Assembly: GCF_003797185.1 (NCBI RefSeq)
Contig: NZ_RKMH01000007.1
Coordinates: 62,001 to 126,000, forward strand
From: Gordonia oryzae
GTDB lineage: Bacteria > Actinomycetota > Actinomycetes > Mycobacteriales > Mycobacteriaceae
Length of the DNA: 64,000 bases
Reading direction: 5' to 3'
Positions 16,828-29,129 of the stretch are shown here, in pieces; position 1 is the stretch's first letter; every line of letters starts with the position of its first letter. Both the position numbers and the translations under genes were made by a program. The notes beneath the pieces are model-generated. The model was not told where the DNA came from. It searched no databases and saw only the letters and a program-made list of their open reading frames with translations.

Positions 16828-18024
16828 ATGGCGACACCCACTCCGCAGCCCGCGACCGACCGCATCGCCGCCGCTGCCGACGACTGGTTGATTTCCACCG
16901 ACAATTCGGCTCTGCCGGGCGTCGTCACCGGGGTGAGCACCGCCGAGCAGACGGTCCACCTTGGTTCGGTCGGACCGATCGCCACCGACTCGGTACTGGC
17001 CCTCTATTCGGTCACCAAGGCGCTCACCGCAACCCTCGCTCTGCAACTCGCCGACGATGGAGCCCTCGACCTCGACGCCCCGGCCGCCGAGTACGAACCC
17101 CGACTGGCCGGACTCACCGTGCTCGACGGATTCGACGACGACGGCACGCCGCGCCTGCGGGAACCGGCAAGCATCCCGACCACCCGTCAACTCCTCACCC
17201 ACACAGCGGGTTTCGCCTACGCCTTCTTCAACGCGGACTACACCCGGGTAACCCGTGCACAGGATCTGCCCGACGTGGCCGCCGGGACCGTCGAATCGTT
17301 GGGGACGACATTGATGTTCGATCCCGGCACCCGCTGGGAGTACGGAACCAACCTCGACTGGGCCGGATTGGTGATCGAGGGCATCACCGGCCACCGCCTC
17401 GGTGACACCATGACCCAGCGATTGTTGACGCCTCTGGGTATGTCCGACACCACCTTTGCGCGCGACGCTGCCGCGCTGGCCCGCACCGCCCGACTGCACG
17501 CCCGTCTGCCCGACGGATCCCTCAAAGCGCTGCGCACTCCGACTGCGCCGGACGAACCACTGGTCGATATGGGCGGGCAGGGCCTCTACTCCACGATTGC
17601 CGACGTCCTTCGGTTCCTGCGGCTGTGGCTGTGCGGCGGGTACACCGACGACGGCGAGCAACTCCTGCGACCGGAGACGGTCGCCGCTGCCACCGCCGAT
17701 CAGCTCGGCCACCTGAAGGTCACCGCACTGCCCGGCGTCGACCCGCGGCGCACCCGCGACGCGGAATTCTTCCCGGGCATCGCCAAGGGCTGGAACCTTC
17801 TCGCGATGACCAACGAGGCCGACGCCCCCACCGGGCGCCGCAGCGGCTCCTACGGATGGGCCGGACTGGCCAATGTATATTTCTGGATCGATCCGTCGAG
17901 CGGGATCGCCGGCGCTTGGGGGACCCAGCTCTTCCCGTTCGCGGACCCGACGGCGATGCGCGCAGCGCTGGGCTTCGAGGCCGCGGTGTACCAAGCGCTG
18001 GACGGGACGCCGCCAGGCCGATGA
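16828..18024 (+). CDS. Serine hydrolase of the beta-lactamase/esterase family (class C-like)
   Basis: 398 residues. The SxxK catalytic tetrad is S61-V-T-K64 in ALYSVTKALTA, and the second-motif tyrosine is Y172 in RWEYGTNLDWAG. QLLTHTAGFAY and PLGMSDTTF are conserved family segments. No signal peptide is seen, so it is likely a cytoplasmic esterase or lactonase (EstB-like) rather than a secreted penicillinase. ATG 16828 lies 5 bp after the aminotransferase stop, so the two are co-transcribed. Confidence 0.88.
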   Translation: MATPTPQPATDRIAAAADDWLISTDNSALPGVVTGVSTAEQTVHLGSVGPIATDSVLALYSVTKALTATLALQLADDGALDLDAPAAEYEPRLAGLTVLDGFDDDGTPRLREPASIPTTRQLLTHTAGFAYAFFNADYTRVTRAQDLPDVAAGTVESLGTTLMFDPGTRWEYGTNLDWAGLVIEGITGHRLGDTMTQRLLTPLGMSDTTFARDAAALARTARLHARLPDGSLKALRTPTAPDEPLVDMGGQGLYSTIADVLRFLRLWLCGGYTDDGEQLLRPETVAAATADQLGHLKVTALPGVDPRRTRDAEFFPGIAKGWNLLAMTNEADAPTGRRSGSYGWAGLANVYFWIDPSSGIAGAWGTQLFPFADPTAMRAALGFEAAVYQALDGTPPGR

Positions 18025-18107
18025 GTTTCTGCGGCGCTCCCGGTCGATACGGATACGAGCACACCGACGGGTCGTCCGTCGGCCGCACCGACAAGGAGTT
18101 CACCGCG

Positions 18108-18668
18108 ATGGGAAAGATCCACGTTCACGAGTTCGTCAGCCTCGACGGCCGATTCGAGGACCCGGCATTCACCGCGCCCTATGGGTTCACCGATGCCATG
18201 GGTGCCACCCTGGGTGAGATCATGTCGTCGTCGACAGCGATCCTGCTGGGCCACAACACCTTCGACATGTTCGCCCCGGCCTGGTCGACCCGAACGGCCG
18301 ATGACGATCCCGGCGCGCCGTTCTTCAACGACACACCTAAGTACGTCGTGTCCTCGACGCTGACCGATGCCGAGGCGCAAGAGGCCTGGCGCAATTCGTC
18401 GGCATTCGGCCCGTACTCCGCCCGCAACGTCGCCGATCTCAAGGCGCGTACCGATGGCGGCATCTACATCAGCGGCAGTGGACAACTGGTGCGGGCGCTG
18501 CTGGCCGACGGATTGGTCGACGAGCTGCATCTGCTCGTCTACCCGGTGGTCCTGGGAACCGGCGCGCGTCTGTTCGACGACCTCGGAGACACCCGGCTGC
18601 GTGTCGTCGGCCACGACGTCTTCGACAACGGGGTCGTGCATCTGTCCTACGGACCAGAGGCGCAGTAA
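18108..18668 (+). CDS. Dihydrofolate reductase-family protein (RibD C-terminal-like)
   Basis: 186 residues. Begins IHVHEFVSLDGRFEDPAF, the fold's first strand and substrate loop, followed by LLGHNTFDMFAPAW, KYVVSSTL, ISGSGQLVRALL (NADPH loop) and DELHLLVYPVVLGTGARLF. These are hallmarks of the RibD_C reductase family, which uses NADPH; the physiological substrate is unknown. ATG 18108 has AAGGAG about 9 bp upstream. It converges on the gene at 18751 across a large palindrome. Confidence 0.9.
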   Translation: MGKIHVHEFVSLDGRFEDPAFTAPYGFTDAMGATLGEIMSSSTAILLGHNTFDMFAPAWSTRTADDDPGAPFFNDTPKYVVSSTLTDAEAQEAWRNSSAFGPYSARNVADLKARTDGGIYISGSGQLVRALLADGLVDELHLLVYPVVLGTGARLFDDLGDTRLRVVGHDVFDNGVVHLSYGPEAQ

Positions 18669-18681
18669 CCCCGCCCAAATC

Positions 18682-18737
18682 TGTGTCGACTTCGCCTTTG
18701 TGTGTCCTGCAGGACACACAACGCCGAAGTCGACACA
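18682..18737. terminator. 56-bp palindrome, probable bidirectional terminator
   Basis: Arms TGTGTCGACTTCG (18682-18694) and CGAAGTCGACACA (18725-18737) enclose a perfect inner palindrome TGTGTGTCC-TGCA-GGACACACA. It lies between two convergent stops (18668 and 18751), where a shared terminator is expected. A second copy of the same palindrome is at 19720-19789. Confidence 0.7.
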
Positions 18738-18750
18738 TATTCACGGCAGG

Positions 18751-19665
18751 TCAGGCCGCCATCAGCGCGAGGTGGACCAGCCAGTGACGCACCTTCGCGA
18801 CCACCGTGCCGCGGCGCAGATCGTCCCAGACCCAGCGGATCACCATGATGCCCATCGCGCGGAGCGCGTCTTCGCGGGCCTTCTCGTGCAGTACGACCTC
18901 GGTGACGTCTTCTCCGGGCCGCAGTAGCTTCTGGTACTTGACCTTGCCGTCGAACTCCCCGACGAGCAGACCGTCCCAGTCGAAATCGGTCCGGGCGACG
19001 AAGATGCCGTGCTTGTCGTAGAACTCGTGCTGCAGCCGAGCCGGACGCAGCCCGGCCTCGATCAGTTGGGCGCGACTCCACGACTCCCCTGGGCTCTCGG
19101 CTTTTCCGTCGGCGAAGCGCAGTGCATGCCGGGCCCGCCCGACCCCGCGACGAGAGCCGGCCAGCATCATGGCCATCACCTCACGATCGGCACCCCGCCG
19201 GAGCGCGGCGTCGAAGACGGCCAGCGCCCTCGCGAAACCGTCGGCGCCGCAGGCGACATCGACGGCGGTCCGTTCGAGCGAGGTCACCGACACGCCGTCG
19301 ATCACGACGGTGTGCGCCTCGGATACCTCACCGACGTGACGGTGCAGCGTCGTGGTTCGAAAGCCCGTCGGCGCGGTGCGGTGGACGCGACGGAAGTTGG
19401 GTTCGAGCATGGCGAGGCCGAGGACCGCGGCCGCGCTCTGGTGACTCAACGGCGCGTCGGAGGTCCCGGTGAGCACCGTTGCGATCGCGGTCAGTCGGTG
19501 GAGTTCCTCGGGCTCTCGGCGCACCGCCTCGGCGTAGACCCCGCGGACGATCCGCACGATCTGCTTGGTGCGTACCGCTCGGGCGAGATCCTCGTCGGTC
19601 AATCCGACGGCGATCACCGCCGTTCGATGTATGAGGCCGTGGGTATCGGTGGGAAAGGTCATCAT
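18751..19665 (-). CDS. AbiEi-like/DUF559-type protein (putative nuclease-fold)
   Basis: About 304 residues (ATG 19665 or 19662). The N-terminal part reads TDEDLARAVRTKQIVRIVRG, then VYAE, like the winged-helix antitoxin domain of AbiEi proteins. The C-terminal part has RTDFDWDGLLVGEFDGKVKY and, after an ExxxE helix, MGIMVIRWVWDDLR, resembling the D-ExK core of DUF559/Vsr-like endonuclease folds. Such genes are common single copies in Gordonia/Mycobacterium with unknown roles. The reading can be extended to 19785 but that part only translates the upstream palindrome. Flanked on both sides by copies of that palindrome. Confidence 0.7.
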   Translation of the reverse strand: MMTFPTDTHGLIHRTAVIAVGLTDEDLARAVRTKQIVRIVRGVYAEAVRREPEELHRLTAIATVLTGTSDAPLSHQSAAAVLGLAMLEPNFRRVHRTAPTGFRTTTLHRHVGEVSEAHTVVIDGVSVTSLERTAVDVACGADGFARALAVFDAALRRGADREVMAMMLAGSRRGVGRARHALRFADGKAESPGESWSRAQLIEAGLRPARLQHEFYDKHGIFVARTDFDWDGLLVGEFDGKVKYQKLLRPGEDVTEVVLHEKAREDALRAMGIMVIRWVWDDLRRGTVVAKVRHWLVHLALMAA

Positions 19666-19719
19666 GCCGAGTTGGACGCGGCACGCCTTGCCGCAGTTCC
19701 GCCCGACGTCAGATCTTCC

Positions 19720-19789
19720 GCAGATGTGTGCCGACTTCGGGTTTGTGCGCCCTGCAGGACACGCAAAGGCGAAGTCGACACACATCTGC
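19720..19789. repeat. Second copy of the dispersed palindrome
   Basis: Twenty-base arms at 19720-19739 and 19770-19789 match with one mismatch and share the GTCGACTTCG and CCTGCAGG core of the copy at 18682-18737. It lies upstream of the gene at 18751-19665 and upstream of the prm promoter region. Two copies a kilobase apart suggest a dispersed palindromic repeat family rather than a one-off terminator. Confidence 0.75.
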
Positions 19790-19850
19790 GCTGGTCAGCC
19801 GGTTTCAGACCCTCCGCAACCGCAGATCCACGCCAATGGATATGTGGCCA

Positions 19851-19878
19851 GTCTCACAGTGAGACGGGTGTGAGACAC
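19851..19878. promoter_or_regulatory. Probable activator site upstream of prmA
   Basis: Perfect inverted repeat GTCTCAC-A-GTGAGAC (19851-19865), followed directly by GTGT-GAG-ACAC (19868-19878). It lies about 75-100 bp upstream of the prmA start. The TCTCAC/GTGAGA half-site recurs at the promoter of the regulator gene (29134-29148), so this is the best candidate binding site of that regulator. The assignment is inference. Confidence 0.55.
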
Positions 19879-19951
19879 ATCACGCGGTTGTATCAGTAGC
19901 GCTTCAGCCCGCAGGCCGACACCGCGTCGGCTCTTCTACAGGAGGCGCACA

Positions 19952-21589
19952 TTGAGCAGGCAGAGCTTGACCAAGGCCCATGCGAAGATCACCGAGCTGT
20001 CGTGGGAGCCCACCTTCGCCACCCCGGCAACCCGGTTCGGAACCGACTACACGTTCGAGAAAGCACCAAAAAAGGATCCGCTCAAGCAGATCATGCGGTC
20101 GTACTTCCCGATGGAAGAGGAGAAGGACAACCGCGTTTACGGCGCCATGGACGGCGCTATCCGCGGCAACATGTTCCGTCAGGTCCAGGAACGCTGGCTC
20201 GAATGGCAGAAGCTGTTCTTGTCGATCATTCCGTTCCCCGAGATCTCGGCGGCCCGCGCGATGCCGATGGCCATCGACGCCGTCCCCAATCCGGAGATCC
20301 ACAACGGACTCGCGGTACAGATGATCGACGAGGTTCGTCATTCGACGATCCAGATGAACCTCAAGAAGCTGTACATGAACAACTACATCGACCCGGCCGG
20401 CTTCGACATCACCGAGAAGGCCTTCGCCAACAACTACGCGGGCACGATCGGCCGTCAGTTCGGCGAGGGATTCATCACCGGTGACGCCATCACCGCTGCG
20501 AACATCTACCTGACGGTGGTCGCGGAGACGGCCTTCACCAACACCTTGTTCGTGGCGATGCCCGACGAGGCCGCGGCCAACGGCGACTACCTGCTGCCGA
20601 CGGTCTTCCACTCGGTACAGTCCGATGAGTCCCGCCACATCTCCAACGGCTATTCCATCTTGCTGATGGCGCTGGCCGACGAGCGCAATCGTCCGCTGCT
20701 CGAACGGGATCTGCGCTACGCGTGGTGGAACAACCACTGCGTCGTCGACGCTGCGATCGGTACGTTCATCGAGTACGGCACCAAGGACCGCCGCAAGGAC
20801 CGGGAGTCCTACGCCGAGATGTGGCGTCGGTGGATCTACGACGACTACTACCGCAGTTACCTTCTGCCCCTGGAGAAGTACGGGTTGACCATCCCGCACG
20901 ATCTGGTCGAGGAGGCATGGAACCGCATCGTCGACAAGCACTATGTGCACGAGGTCGCCCGCTTCTTCGCCACCGGCTGGCCGGTCAACTACTGGCGGAT
21001 CGACGCCATGACCGACACCGACTTCGAGTGGTTCGAGGAGAAGTACCCCGGCTGGTACAACAAGTTCGGCAAGTGGTGGGAGAACTACAACCGTCTGGCC
21101 TACCCCGGCAAGAACAAGCCGATCGCCTTCGAGGACGTCGACTACCAGTACCCGCACCGCTGCTGGACCTGTATGGTGCCGTGCCTCATCCGCGAGGACA
21201 TGGTCACCGACAAGGTCGACGGCCAATGGCGCACCTACTGCTCGGAGACCTGCGCCTGGACCGACAAGGTCGCGTTCCGTCCCGAGTACGAGGGTCGCCC
21301 GACACCGAACATGGGTCGTCTCACCGGTTTCCGCGAATGGGAGACTCTGCATCACGGCAAAGATCTCGCCGACATCATCACTGATCTCGGCTACGTCCGC
21401 GATGACGGCAAAACCCTGATCCCGCAACCGCATCTGGATCTCGACCCCAAGAAGATGTGGACGCTCGACGATGTGCGCGGCATCCCGTTCGGCAGCCCCA
21501 ACGTGGCACTCAACGAGATGAGCGATGACGAGCGTGAAGCCCACATCGCCGCCTACATGGCCAACAAGAACGGGGCCGTCACGGTCTGA
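19952..21589 (+). CDS. prmA: Propane monooxygenase hydroxylase large (alpha) subunit
   Basis: 545 residues, the expected length. It is the diiron subunit of a soluble group-5 bacterial multicomponent monooxygenase that hydroxylates propane (mainly to 2-propanol in Gordonia TY-5). Iron ligands are visible as E97, E127 and H130 (IDEVRH), E192, E226 and H229 (DESRH). The C-terminal half contains the Cys-rich [10 protein letters not shown] and CSETCAW segments. Start TTG 19952, with AGGAGG 6 bp upstream and no better ATG; the N-terminus ([20 protein letters not shown]) agrees with the family. First gene of the operon; a 13-bp-stem hairpin separates it from prmB. Confidence 0.96.
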   Translation: MSRQSLTKAHAKITELSWEPTFATPATRFGTDYTFEKAPKKDPLKQIMRSYFPMEEEKDNRVYGAMDGAIRGNMFRQVQERWLEWQKLFLSIIPFPEISAARAMPMAIDAVPNPEIHNGLAVQMIDEVRHSTIQMNLKKLYMNNYIDPAGFDITEKAFANNYAGTIGRQFGEGFITGDAITAANIYLTVVAETAFTNTLFVAMPDEAAANGDYLLPTVFHSVQSDESRHISNGYSILLMALADERNRPLLERDLRYAWWNNHCVVDAAIGTFIEYGTKDRRKDRESYAEMWRRWIYDDYYRSYLLPLEKYGLTIPHDLVEEAWNRIVDKHYVHEVARFFATGWPVNYWRIDAMTDTDFEWFEEKYPGWYNKFGKWWENYNRLAYPGKNKPIAFEDVDYQYPHRCWTCMVPCLIREDMVTDKVDGQWRTYCSETCAWTDKVAFRPEYEGRPTPNMGRLTGFREWETLHHGKDLADIITDLGYVRDDGKTLIPQPHLDLDPKKMWTLDDVRGIPFGSPNVALNEMSDDEREAHIAAYMANKNGAVTV

Positions 21590-21630
21590 TCCGTGGCGCC
21601 CTGGTCCGCAACGCCGGGCGCCCCTGGCGA

Positions 21631-21670
21631 GGGCGTATCGAGGCCCACCACGCGCGACCTCGATACGCCC
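21631..21670 (+). promoter_or_regulatory. Intercistronic hairpin between prmA and prmB
   Basis: Perfect 13-bp stem GGGCGTATCGAGG (21631-21643) / CCTCGATACGCCC (21658-21670) with a 14-base loop, 42 bp after the prmA stop and 50 bp before the prmB start. No T-run. It could stabilise the upstream prmA mRNA or partly terminate, giving more hydroxylase than reductase. Confidence 0.7.
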
Positions 21671-21719
21671 TGGCCGTTCCGGCTACACCCGCATACCGCT
21701 CTGCGCCCCAGGAGACTTC

Positions 21720-22763
21720 ATGGCCGACACGCACAAGATCAGCTTCGAACCCGTCGACATCGAGATGGAGGTCGGCGAGGACGAAACCATCCTCGACGCC
21801 GCATTCCGGCAAGGAATCCACCTCATGCACGGCTGCCGCGAGGGCCGTTGCTCGGCCTGCAAGTCGTACATGCTCGGAGGCGACGTCCAGATGGACGACT
21901 ACTCCACCTTCGCCTGCAATGACGCCGAAGAGGCCGAGGGTTACGTACTTCTCTGCCGCACTTACGCTTACAGCGACTGCGAGATCGAGCTCCTCAACTT
22001 CGACGAGGACGAACTCCTCGGCGGTGCACCCATCCAGGATGTCACCACGAAAGTCGCTGCCATCGAGCCAATGACCCCCGACATCGTCTCCCTCACACTC
22101 GATGTCGTCGAACCGGAGTCCGTGGAGTTCAAGTCAGGACAGTATTTCGACCTGTTCATCCCGGGCACCGAGGACAAACGCTCGTTCTCGATTGCCAGCA
22201 CCCAGGCCACCCCGGATCGGCTCGAGTTCCTGATCAAGAAGTATCCCGGTGGACTGTTCGCCGGGATGCTCACCGACGGCCTGTCGGTGGGTCAGGAGAT
22301 CACGCTGAACGGTCCGTACGGGTCGTGCACCCTGCGCAACGGGCACGTCTTGCCCATCGTGGCAATCGGCGGCGGCGCGGGGATGGCACCGCTCCTGTCT
22401 CTCCTGAGACACATCAGCGAGACCGGCCTGAACCGTCCTATTCGGTTCTATTACGGCGCACGGACCGCCGCCGATCTCTTCCTACTCGACGAAATCGCCA
22501 CTCTCGGTGAGAAGATCGAGAACTTCTCCTTCACCGCATGTCTGTCGGAGAGCACCGACGGCGCACCCGAGGGCGTCACGGTCATCAGCGGGAACGTCAC
22601 CGACATCGTCAACGACAACGAAGCGGACCTCGCCCGAACGGAGGTGTATTTCTGCGGTCCCCCACCCATGGTCGATGCAGCTCTCGCGCTGGCGGAACAG
22701 CATTCGGTTCCTCACGACCAGATCTTCTACGACAAGTTCACCAGCCCGGCATTCGACTCCTGA
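21720..22763 (+). CDS. prmB: Propane monooxygenase reductase
   Basis: 347 residues. Passes electrons from NADH to the diiron hydroxylase. Plant-type 2Fe-2S domain with C39, C44, C47 and C79 (CREGRCSACKSYM...LLC). FAD domain with KRSFSIAST. NAD domain with GGGAGMAPLLS and the terminal YFCGPPPMVDA. ATG 21720 follows AGGAG at 21710-21714. Second gene of the prm operon, in the A-B-C-D order of the family. Confidence 0.95.
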   Translation: MADTHKISFEPVDIEMEVGEDETILDAAFRQGIHLMHGCREGRCSACKSYMLGGDVQMDDYSTFACNDAEEAEGYVLLCRTYAYSDCEIELLNFDEDELLGGAPIQDVTTKVAAIEPMTPDIVSLTLDVVEPESVEFKSGQYFDLFIPGTEDKRSFSIASTQATPDRLEFLIKKYPGGLFAGMLTDGLSVGQEITLNGPYGSCTLRNGHVLPIVAIGGGAGMAPLLSLLRHISETGLNRPIRFYYGARTAADLFLLDEIATLGEKIENFSFTACLSESTDGAPEGVTVISGNVTDIVNDNEADLARTEVYFCGPPPMVDAALALAEQHSVPHDQIFYDKFTSPAFDS

Positions 22764-22811
22764 TCACGACCACCGCGGTCGAGTCAGCCTGAACGAGAAG
22801 GAACGAAAGGT

Positions 22812-23918
22812 ATGTCCGCACCAGCGCAACCCCGGGAACGCAGCTTCCCATCCATCGAATTCACCGACGCCGAGGCCGGCGCACGGGAATTCCCGAGCAG
22901 CCGCAGCCGCAAGTACAACTACTATCAGCCCTCCAAGAAGCGCGCCACGATCTACGAGGACGTCACCGTCGACGTCCAGCCGGATCCCGAACGCCACCTC
23001 ACCCAGGGCTGGATCTACGGCTTCGGCGACGGTCCCGGCGGATACCCGAAGGAATGGACCTCGGCGCAGTCGAGCAATTGGCATGAGTTCCTCGACCCCA
23101 ACGAGGAGTGGGAACAGTCGATCTACCGCAACAACTCTGCGGTCGTGCATCAGGTCGATCTGTGCCTGCAGAACGCCAAGCGCGCACGGGCCTACGACGG
23201 CTGGAACTCCGCGTGGCTCAAGTTCATCGAGCGCAACCTCGGTGCCTGGATGCACGCCGAGAGCGGCATGGGTCTGCACGTGTTCACCTCGATTCAGCGG
23301 TCCGCGCCGACCAACATGATCAACAACGCGGTCTGCGTCAACGCCGCCCATAAGCTGCGTTTCGCGCAGGATCTGGCGCTGTTCAATCTGGACCTCTCCG
23401 AGGCCGAGGAGTCGTTCGACGGGTCGGCGCACAAGGAGGTCTGGCAGTCGGCTCCCGAGTGGCAGCCCACCCGGGAGGCGGTCGAGCGCCTGACCGCGAT
23501 CGGCGACTGGGCCGAATTGTTGTTCTGCTCCAACATCGTCTTCGAGCAACTGGTGGGCTCGCTGTTCCGGTCCGAGCTGGTGATGCAGGTCGCCGCCCGC
23601 AACGGCGACTACATCACCCCGACGATCGTCGGCACCGGCGAGTACGACTATGACCGGGACCTGAACTACTCGCGTGCCCTGTTCCAGATGCTCGCCCGCG
23701 ACGAGAAGCACGGCATCGACAATCGCAAGCTGTTCTCGCGGTGGATGTCCGAATGGGTTCCCCGGTGCCTCGACGCCGCCCGCGGATTGCAGCCAATCTG
23801 GTCGCAGCCGGCGGACAAGTCCGTCACGTTCTCATCCAGCCTCGACCACGCGAAGACCAAGTTCGCCGATGTCCTGGCAGCCATCGATGTCGATATCCCA
23901 GAGGAGTTGAACAAGTGA
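22812..23918 (+). CDS. prmC: Propane monooxygenase hydroxylase small (beta) subunit
   Basis: 368 residues, ferritin-like helical bundle without iron ligands. It pairs with PrmA in the hydroxylase. Typical segments are [50 protein letters not shown] and [18 protein letters not shown] 22812 has a purine-rich ribosome site (GAACGAAAGG). Its stop overlaps the prmD start. Confidence 0.95.
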   Translation: MSAPAQPRERSFPSIEFTDAEAGAREFPSSRSRKYNYYQPSKKRATIYEDVTVDVQPDPERHLTQGWIYGFGDGPGGYPKEWTSAQSSNWHEFLDPNEEWEQSIYRNNSAVVHQVDLCLQNAKRARAYDGWNSAWLKFIERNLGAWMHAESGMGLHVFTSIQRSAPTNMINNAVCVNAAHKLRFAQDLALFNLDLSEAEESFDGSAHKEVWQSAPEWQPTREAVERLTAIGDWAELLFCSNIVFEQLVGSLFRSELVMQVAARNGDYITPTIVGTGEYDYDRDLNYSRALFQMLARDEKHGIDNRKLFSRWMSEWVPRCLDAARGLQPIWSQPADKSVTFSSSLDHAKTKFADVLAAIDVDIPEELNK

Positions 23919-24259
23919 GCACCATGCAATTCGGAGCCGATACCGAGTTCTCCAACATGTGCGGTGTGACGCTCATGAACACACCGATCGGGCGCATCGT
24001 CGCCGACGTGATGGGCGCCAAGGACGGTGTCGAACTCACCGAATACCCCTCGATGATCCGCGTCGACGGGGTCAACCGTCTCGATTTCGACTATGACGAA
24101 CTGACCGACGCCCTCGGCCAGGACTTCGACGGATCGATCTTCGAGGAGATCAGTTCGACCCACTACGGACGGATGGTTCACCTCGACGACAAGACCATCT
24201 TGTTCGCCAGTCCCGAGGACGCCGCCGAGTTCATCGGCTTCGATCTGACCGCCTCCTAG
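23915..24259 (+). CDS. prmD: Propane monooxygenase coupling (effector) protein
   Basis: 114 residues, the small cofactor-free MmoB/DmpM-like regulator that docks on the hydroxylase and tunes catalysis. Shows [20 protein letters not shown] and [17 protein letters not shown], then [18 protein letters not shown] 23915 overlaps the prmC stop (GTGA), showing translational coupling; ATG 23924 is an alternative. A 13-bp-stem hairpin follows its stop. Confidence 0.93.
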   Translation: MSTMQFGADTEFSNMCGVTLMNTPIGRIVADVMGAKDGVELTEYPSMIRVDGVNRLDFDYDELTDALGQDFDGSIFEEISSTHYGRMVHLDDKTILFASPEDAAEFIGFDLTAS

Positions 24260-24276
24260 GGGAGGTCGCACAGAAC

Positions 24277-24324
24277 TTCGCCGCCGGGGTCGTCACGCCC
24301 CCGCAAGCAGGCCCCGGCGGCGAA
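24277..24324 (+). promoter_or_regulatory. Hairpin after prmD
   Basis: Perfect 13-bp stem TTCGCCGCCGGGG (24277-24289) / CCCCGGCGGCGAA (24312-24324), loop 22 bases, no T-run. It divides the monooxygenase genes from the downstream amidohydrolase-DUF59-adh genes, so it may attenuate read-through or protect the upstream mRNA. Confidence 0.7.
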
Positions 24325-24406
24325 TTCCACTACCCGACACGTCACCACAGCATCAGTTTTCAGCCCACACAGCCCCGTCAACGCCACGAGAGAGCGAGTG
24401 ATAGCG

Positions 24407-25453
24407 ATGTACGAGAAGAATGGCGACAAGTATTTCATTGTCGATGCCCACGTCCACCTATGGGACGGCCGCGAATCCAACCAGCGCAACATCCACGGCA
24501 AACAGTTCATCGACTGCTTCTACGACTACCACCGCAATCTCAGTCCCGCCGAACAGCTGTGGGACTACGACACCTACTGCTACTACGGCCCCGATCGCCT
24601 CATGCGGGATCTCTTCGAGGAAGGGCCGGCCGATCATGCGATCTTCCAGGCCACCATCCTGCGGGACTTCTACGTCAACGGCTTCGCCCAGGTCGACGAC
24701 GCACTGAAACTCTGCCAGGACAATCCCGGCAAACTCACCTACAACCACGCCTATGATCCGCGCGACGGCGAGGACGGCCTCGAGCAGCTCCGCCGAGACG
24801 CCGAGACGATGGATCTCAAGGGCGTAAAGCTCTACACGGCCGAATGGCATGGCGAATCAAGGGGATACAAGCTCGACGACCACTGGTCGCGCAGGTATCT
24901 CGAAGAGTGCATCAAGCTGGGCATCAAGAACGTGCACGTACACAAGGGCCCCACCATCCGGCCGCTCGACCGCGATGCCTTCGATGTCGCCGACGTCGAC
25001 AAGGTCGCCACCGACTATCTCGACCTGAACTTCATCATCGAGCACGTCGGGCTCCCCCGCCTCGAGGACTTCTGCTGGATCGCCACCCAGGAGTCGAATG
25101 TCTACGGCGGCCTGGCCGTGGCGATTCCGTTCATCCACACGCGGCCGCGGTACTTCGCACAGATCATCGGCGAGCTCCTGTATTGGATCGGCGAGGACAA
25201 GATCCTCTTCGCCAGCGACTATGCGCTGTGGACACCACAGTGGCTGGTGGAGCGTTTCGTCGACTTCCAGATCCCTGAGGACATGACCGAGTACGCCCCG
25301 ATCACCACCGATCAGAAGCGAAAGATCCTCGGCCTCAACGCCGCCGCGCTGTACCCGCACATCGAGGTGCCCGCCGAACTGCGTATTCCCACCGACGCCG
25401 CCGACCCGGGAGCCGAGGTGGCCGCGGGCGCAAAGGATGCGGTCGCATCATGA
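24407..25453 (+). CDS. Amidohydrolase-2 family metal-dependent hydrolase of the prm cluster
   Basis: 348 residues from ATG 24407; GTG 24398 is equally possible. TIM-barrel metal hydrolase: the metal-binding HxH is in IVDAHVHLWD, later barrel residues in VKLYTAEWHG, NVHVHKGPT, IIEHVGLPR and the closing Asp in ILFASDYALW. Genes of this type regularly accompany prm/mim clusters, but their reaction is not settled. It could act in hydroxylase maturation or on an alkane-derived metabolite. It overlaps the next gene by ATGA, so they are co-translated. Confidence 0.88.
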   Translation: MYEKNGDKYFIVDAHVHLWDGRESNQRNIHGKQFIDCFYDYHRNLSPAEQLWDYDTYCYYGPDRLMRDLFEEGPADHAIFQATILRDFYVNGFAQVDDALKLCQDNPGKLTYNHAYDPRDGEDGLEQLRRDAETMDLKGVKLYTAEWHGESRGYKLDDHWSRRYLEECIKLGIKNVHVHKGPTIRPLDRDAFDVADVDKVATDYLDLNFIIEHVGLPRLEDFCWIATQESNVYGGLAVAIPFIHTRPRYFAQIIGELLYWIGEDKILFASDYALWTPQWLVERFVDFQIPEDMTEYAPITTDQKRKILGLNAAALYPHIEVPAELRIPTDAADPGAEVAAGAKDAVAS

Positions 25454-26234
25454 CGGCACTGTCGGAGCCGCCCGATACCGATGTGAGGGTCGTCGACGCG
25501 GTGCTCGAGGCACTGGGTACCGTGCTCGATCCCGAACTCGACCAACCGATCACCGAGTTGAACTTCGTCCGATCGATCTTCATCGACGACGACGGGGTCG
25601 CCGTTCACCTACGGCTGCCCACGTCGTTCTGCTCGCCCAACTTCGCGTATCTGATGGCTTCCGATGCCCTCGACGCACTCGAGGACATCGACGGCATCGG
25701 GAACGTGCGGGTCATGCTCGACGACCACCACGACTCGGACAAGATCAACGCCGGGCTCGCCGCGCATGCCGGCTACAAGGGCACCTTCGGTGTGGAGGCC
25801 GAACAAGACCTCGAGGAGCTGCGGCTGACGTTCCTGCGCAAGGCGCACACCGCGGCGATGGAACGCGCTGTGGCCAAGCTCATCTCGTCCGGTCGCGTCA
25901 GCGTCGACAACTGTGAACAGCTGTTGCTGCGCGATCTGCCCGACGATTCAGCCAAGTGGGCACTGCTGCGCCGCCGCGTGCAGCTCGGGCTGGGTGTGTG
26001 CCCCAACTGCCGGGTCGTCGTGGGCGAGGACGGCACCACCCTGCCGCCCGAGCAGATCCCGATGCGCTTGCGCTTCGCGCGATCGGTGCGGATCTCGATG
26101 GAGGGCAACAGCCATTTCTGCCGCGGTCTGCTGGCCACCCGTTACGCCGACGACGGCGAGTGTGACGGCGTCAGCGGCCCGGTGATCACCAATCTGCGCA
26201 CCAGCGGGGGCGCAATCGACGAGAAGAGGCCGGC

Positions 26235-26238
<4 letters not shown>
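25450..26238 (+). CDS. DUF59/MIP18-type metal-sulfur assembly-like protein
   Basis: 262 residues. The N-terminal 90 residues match the DUF59 fold used in Fe-S assembly: TVLDPELDQPITELNFVRSI, then LRLPTSFCSPNFAYLM, whose Cys is in the usual reactive position. The C-terminal part carries LGVCPNCRVVVG and a later Cys in SHFCRGL, a possible small metal site. Probably helps metal loading of the diiron hydroxylase or the reductase Fe-S cluster (inference). Start overlaps the amidohydrolase stop, and its own stop overlaps the alcohol dehydrogenase start. Confidence 0.82.
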
Positions 26239-28981
<2,743 letters not shown>

Positions 28982-29061
28982 GTCGGGTGTGTGCCGGGTC
29001 GACGGGCCCGGAGCACACCGCCCGAGAATGATCCGACGCCGAATCATTCGCACCCAGGACT

Positions 29062-29118
29062 GGGCCGGCCGCGATCCGGACGATCTGATTCGTTCGCGGC
29101 GTTGATCGCGGCCGGTCC
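29062..29118. terminator. Inverted repeat between groEL and the regulator gene
   Basis: Fifteen-base arms GGGCCGGCCGCGATC (29062-29076) and GATCGCGGCCGGTCC (29104-29118) with one mismatch and a 27-base loop, 80 bp after the chaperonin stop. Best read as the operon terminator; an operator role is possible. Confidence 0.5.
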
Positions 29119-29129
29119 TCCCCAGGGGG

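Noticed and set aside
16615-17994. 459-codon leftward open frame
   Set aside because: Antisense to the serine hydrolase with intact SxxK motif.
19790-19951. Sigma54 promoter before prmA
   Set aside because: Actinobacteria lack RpoN, no GG-N10-GC element was convincing, and the activator lacks GAFTGA.
19904-21544. 546-codon leftward open frame
   Set aside because: Antisense to prmA, which has all six iron ligands.
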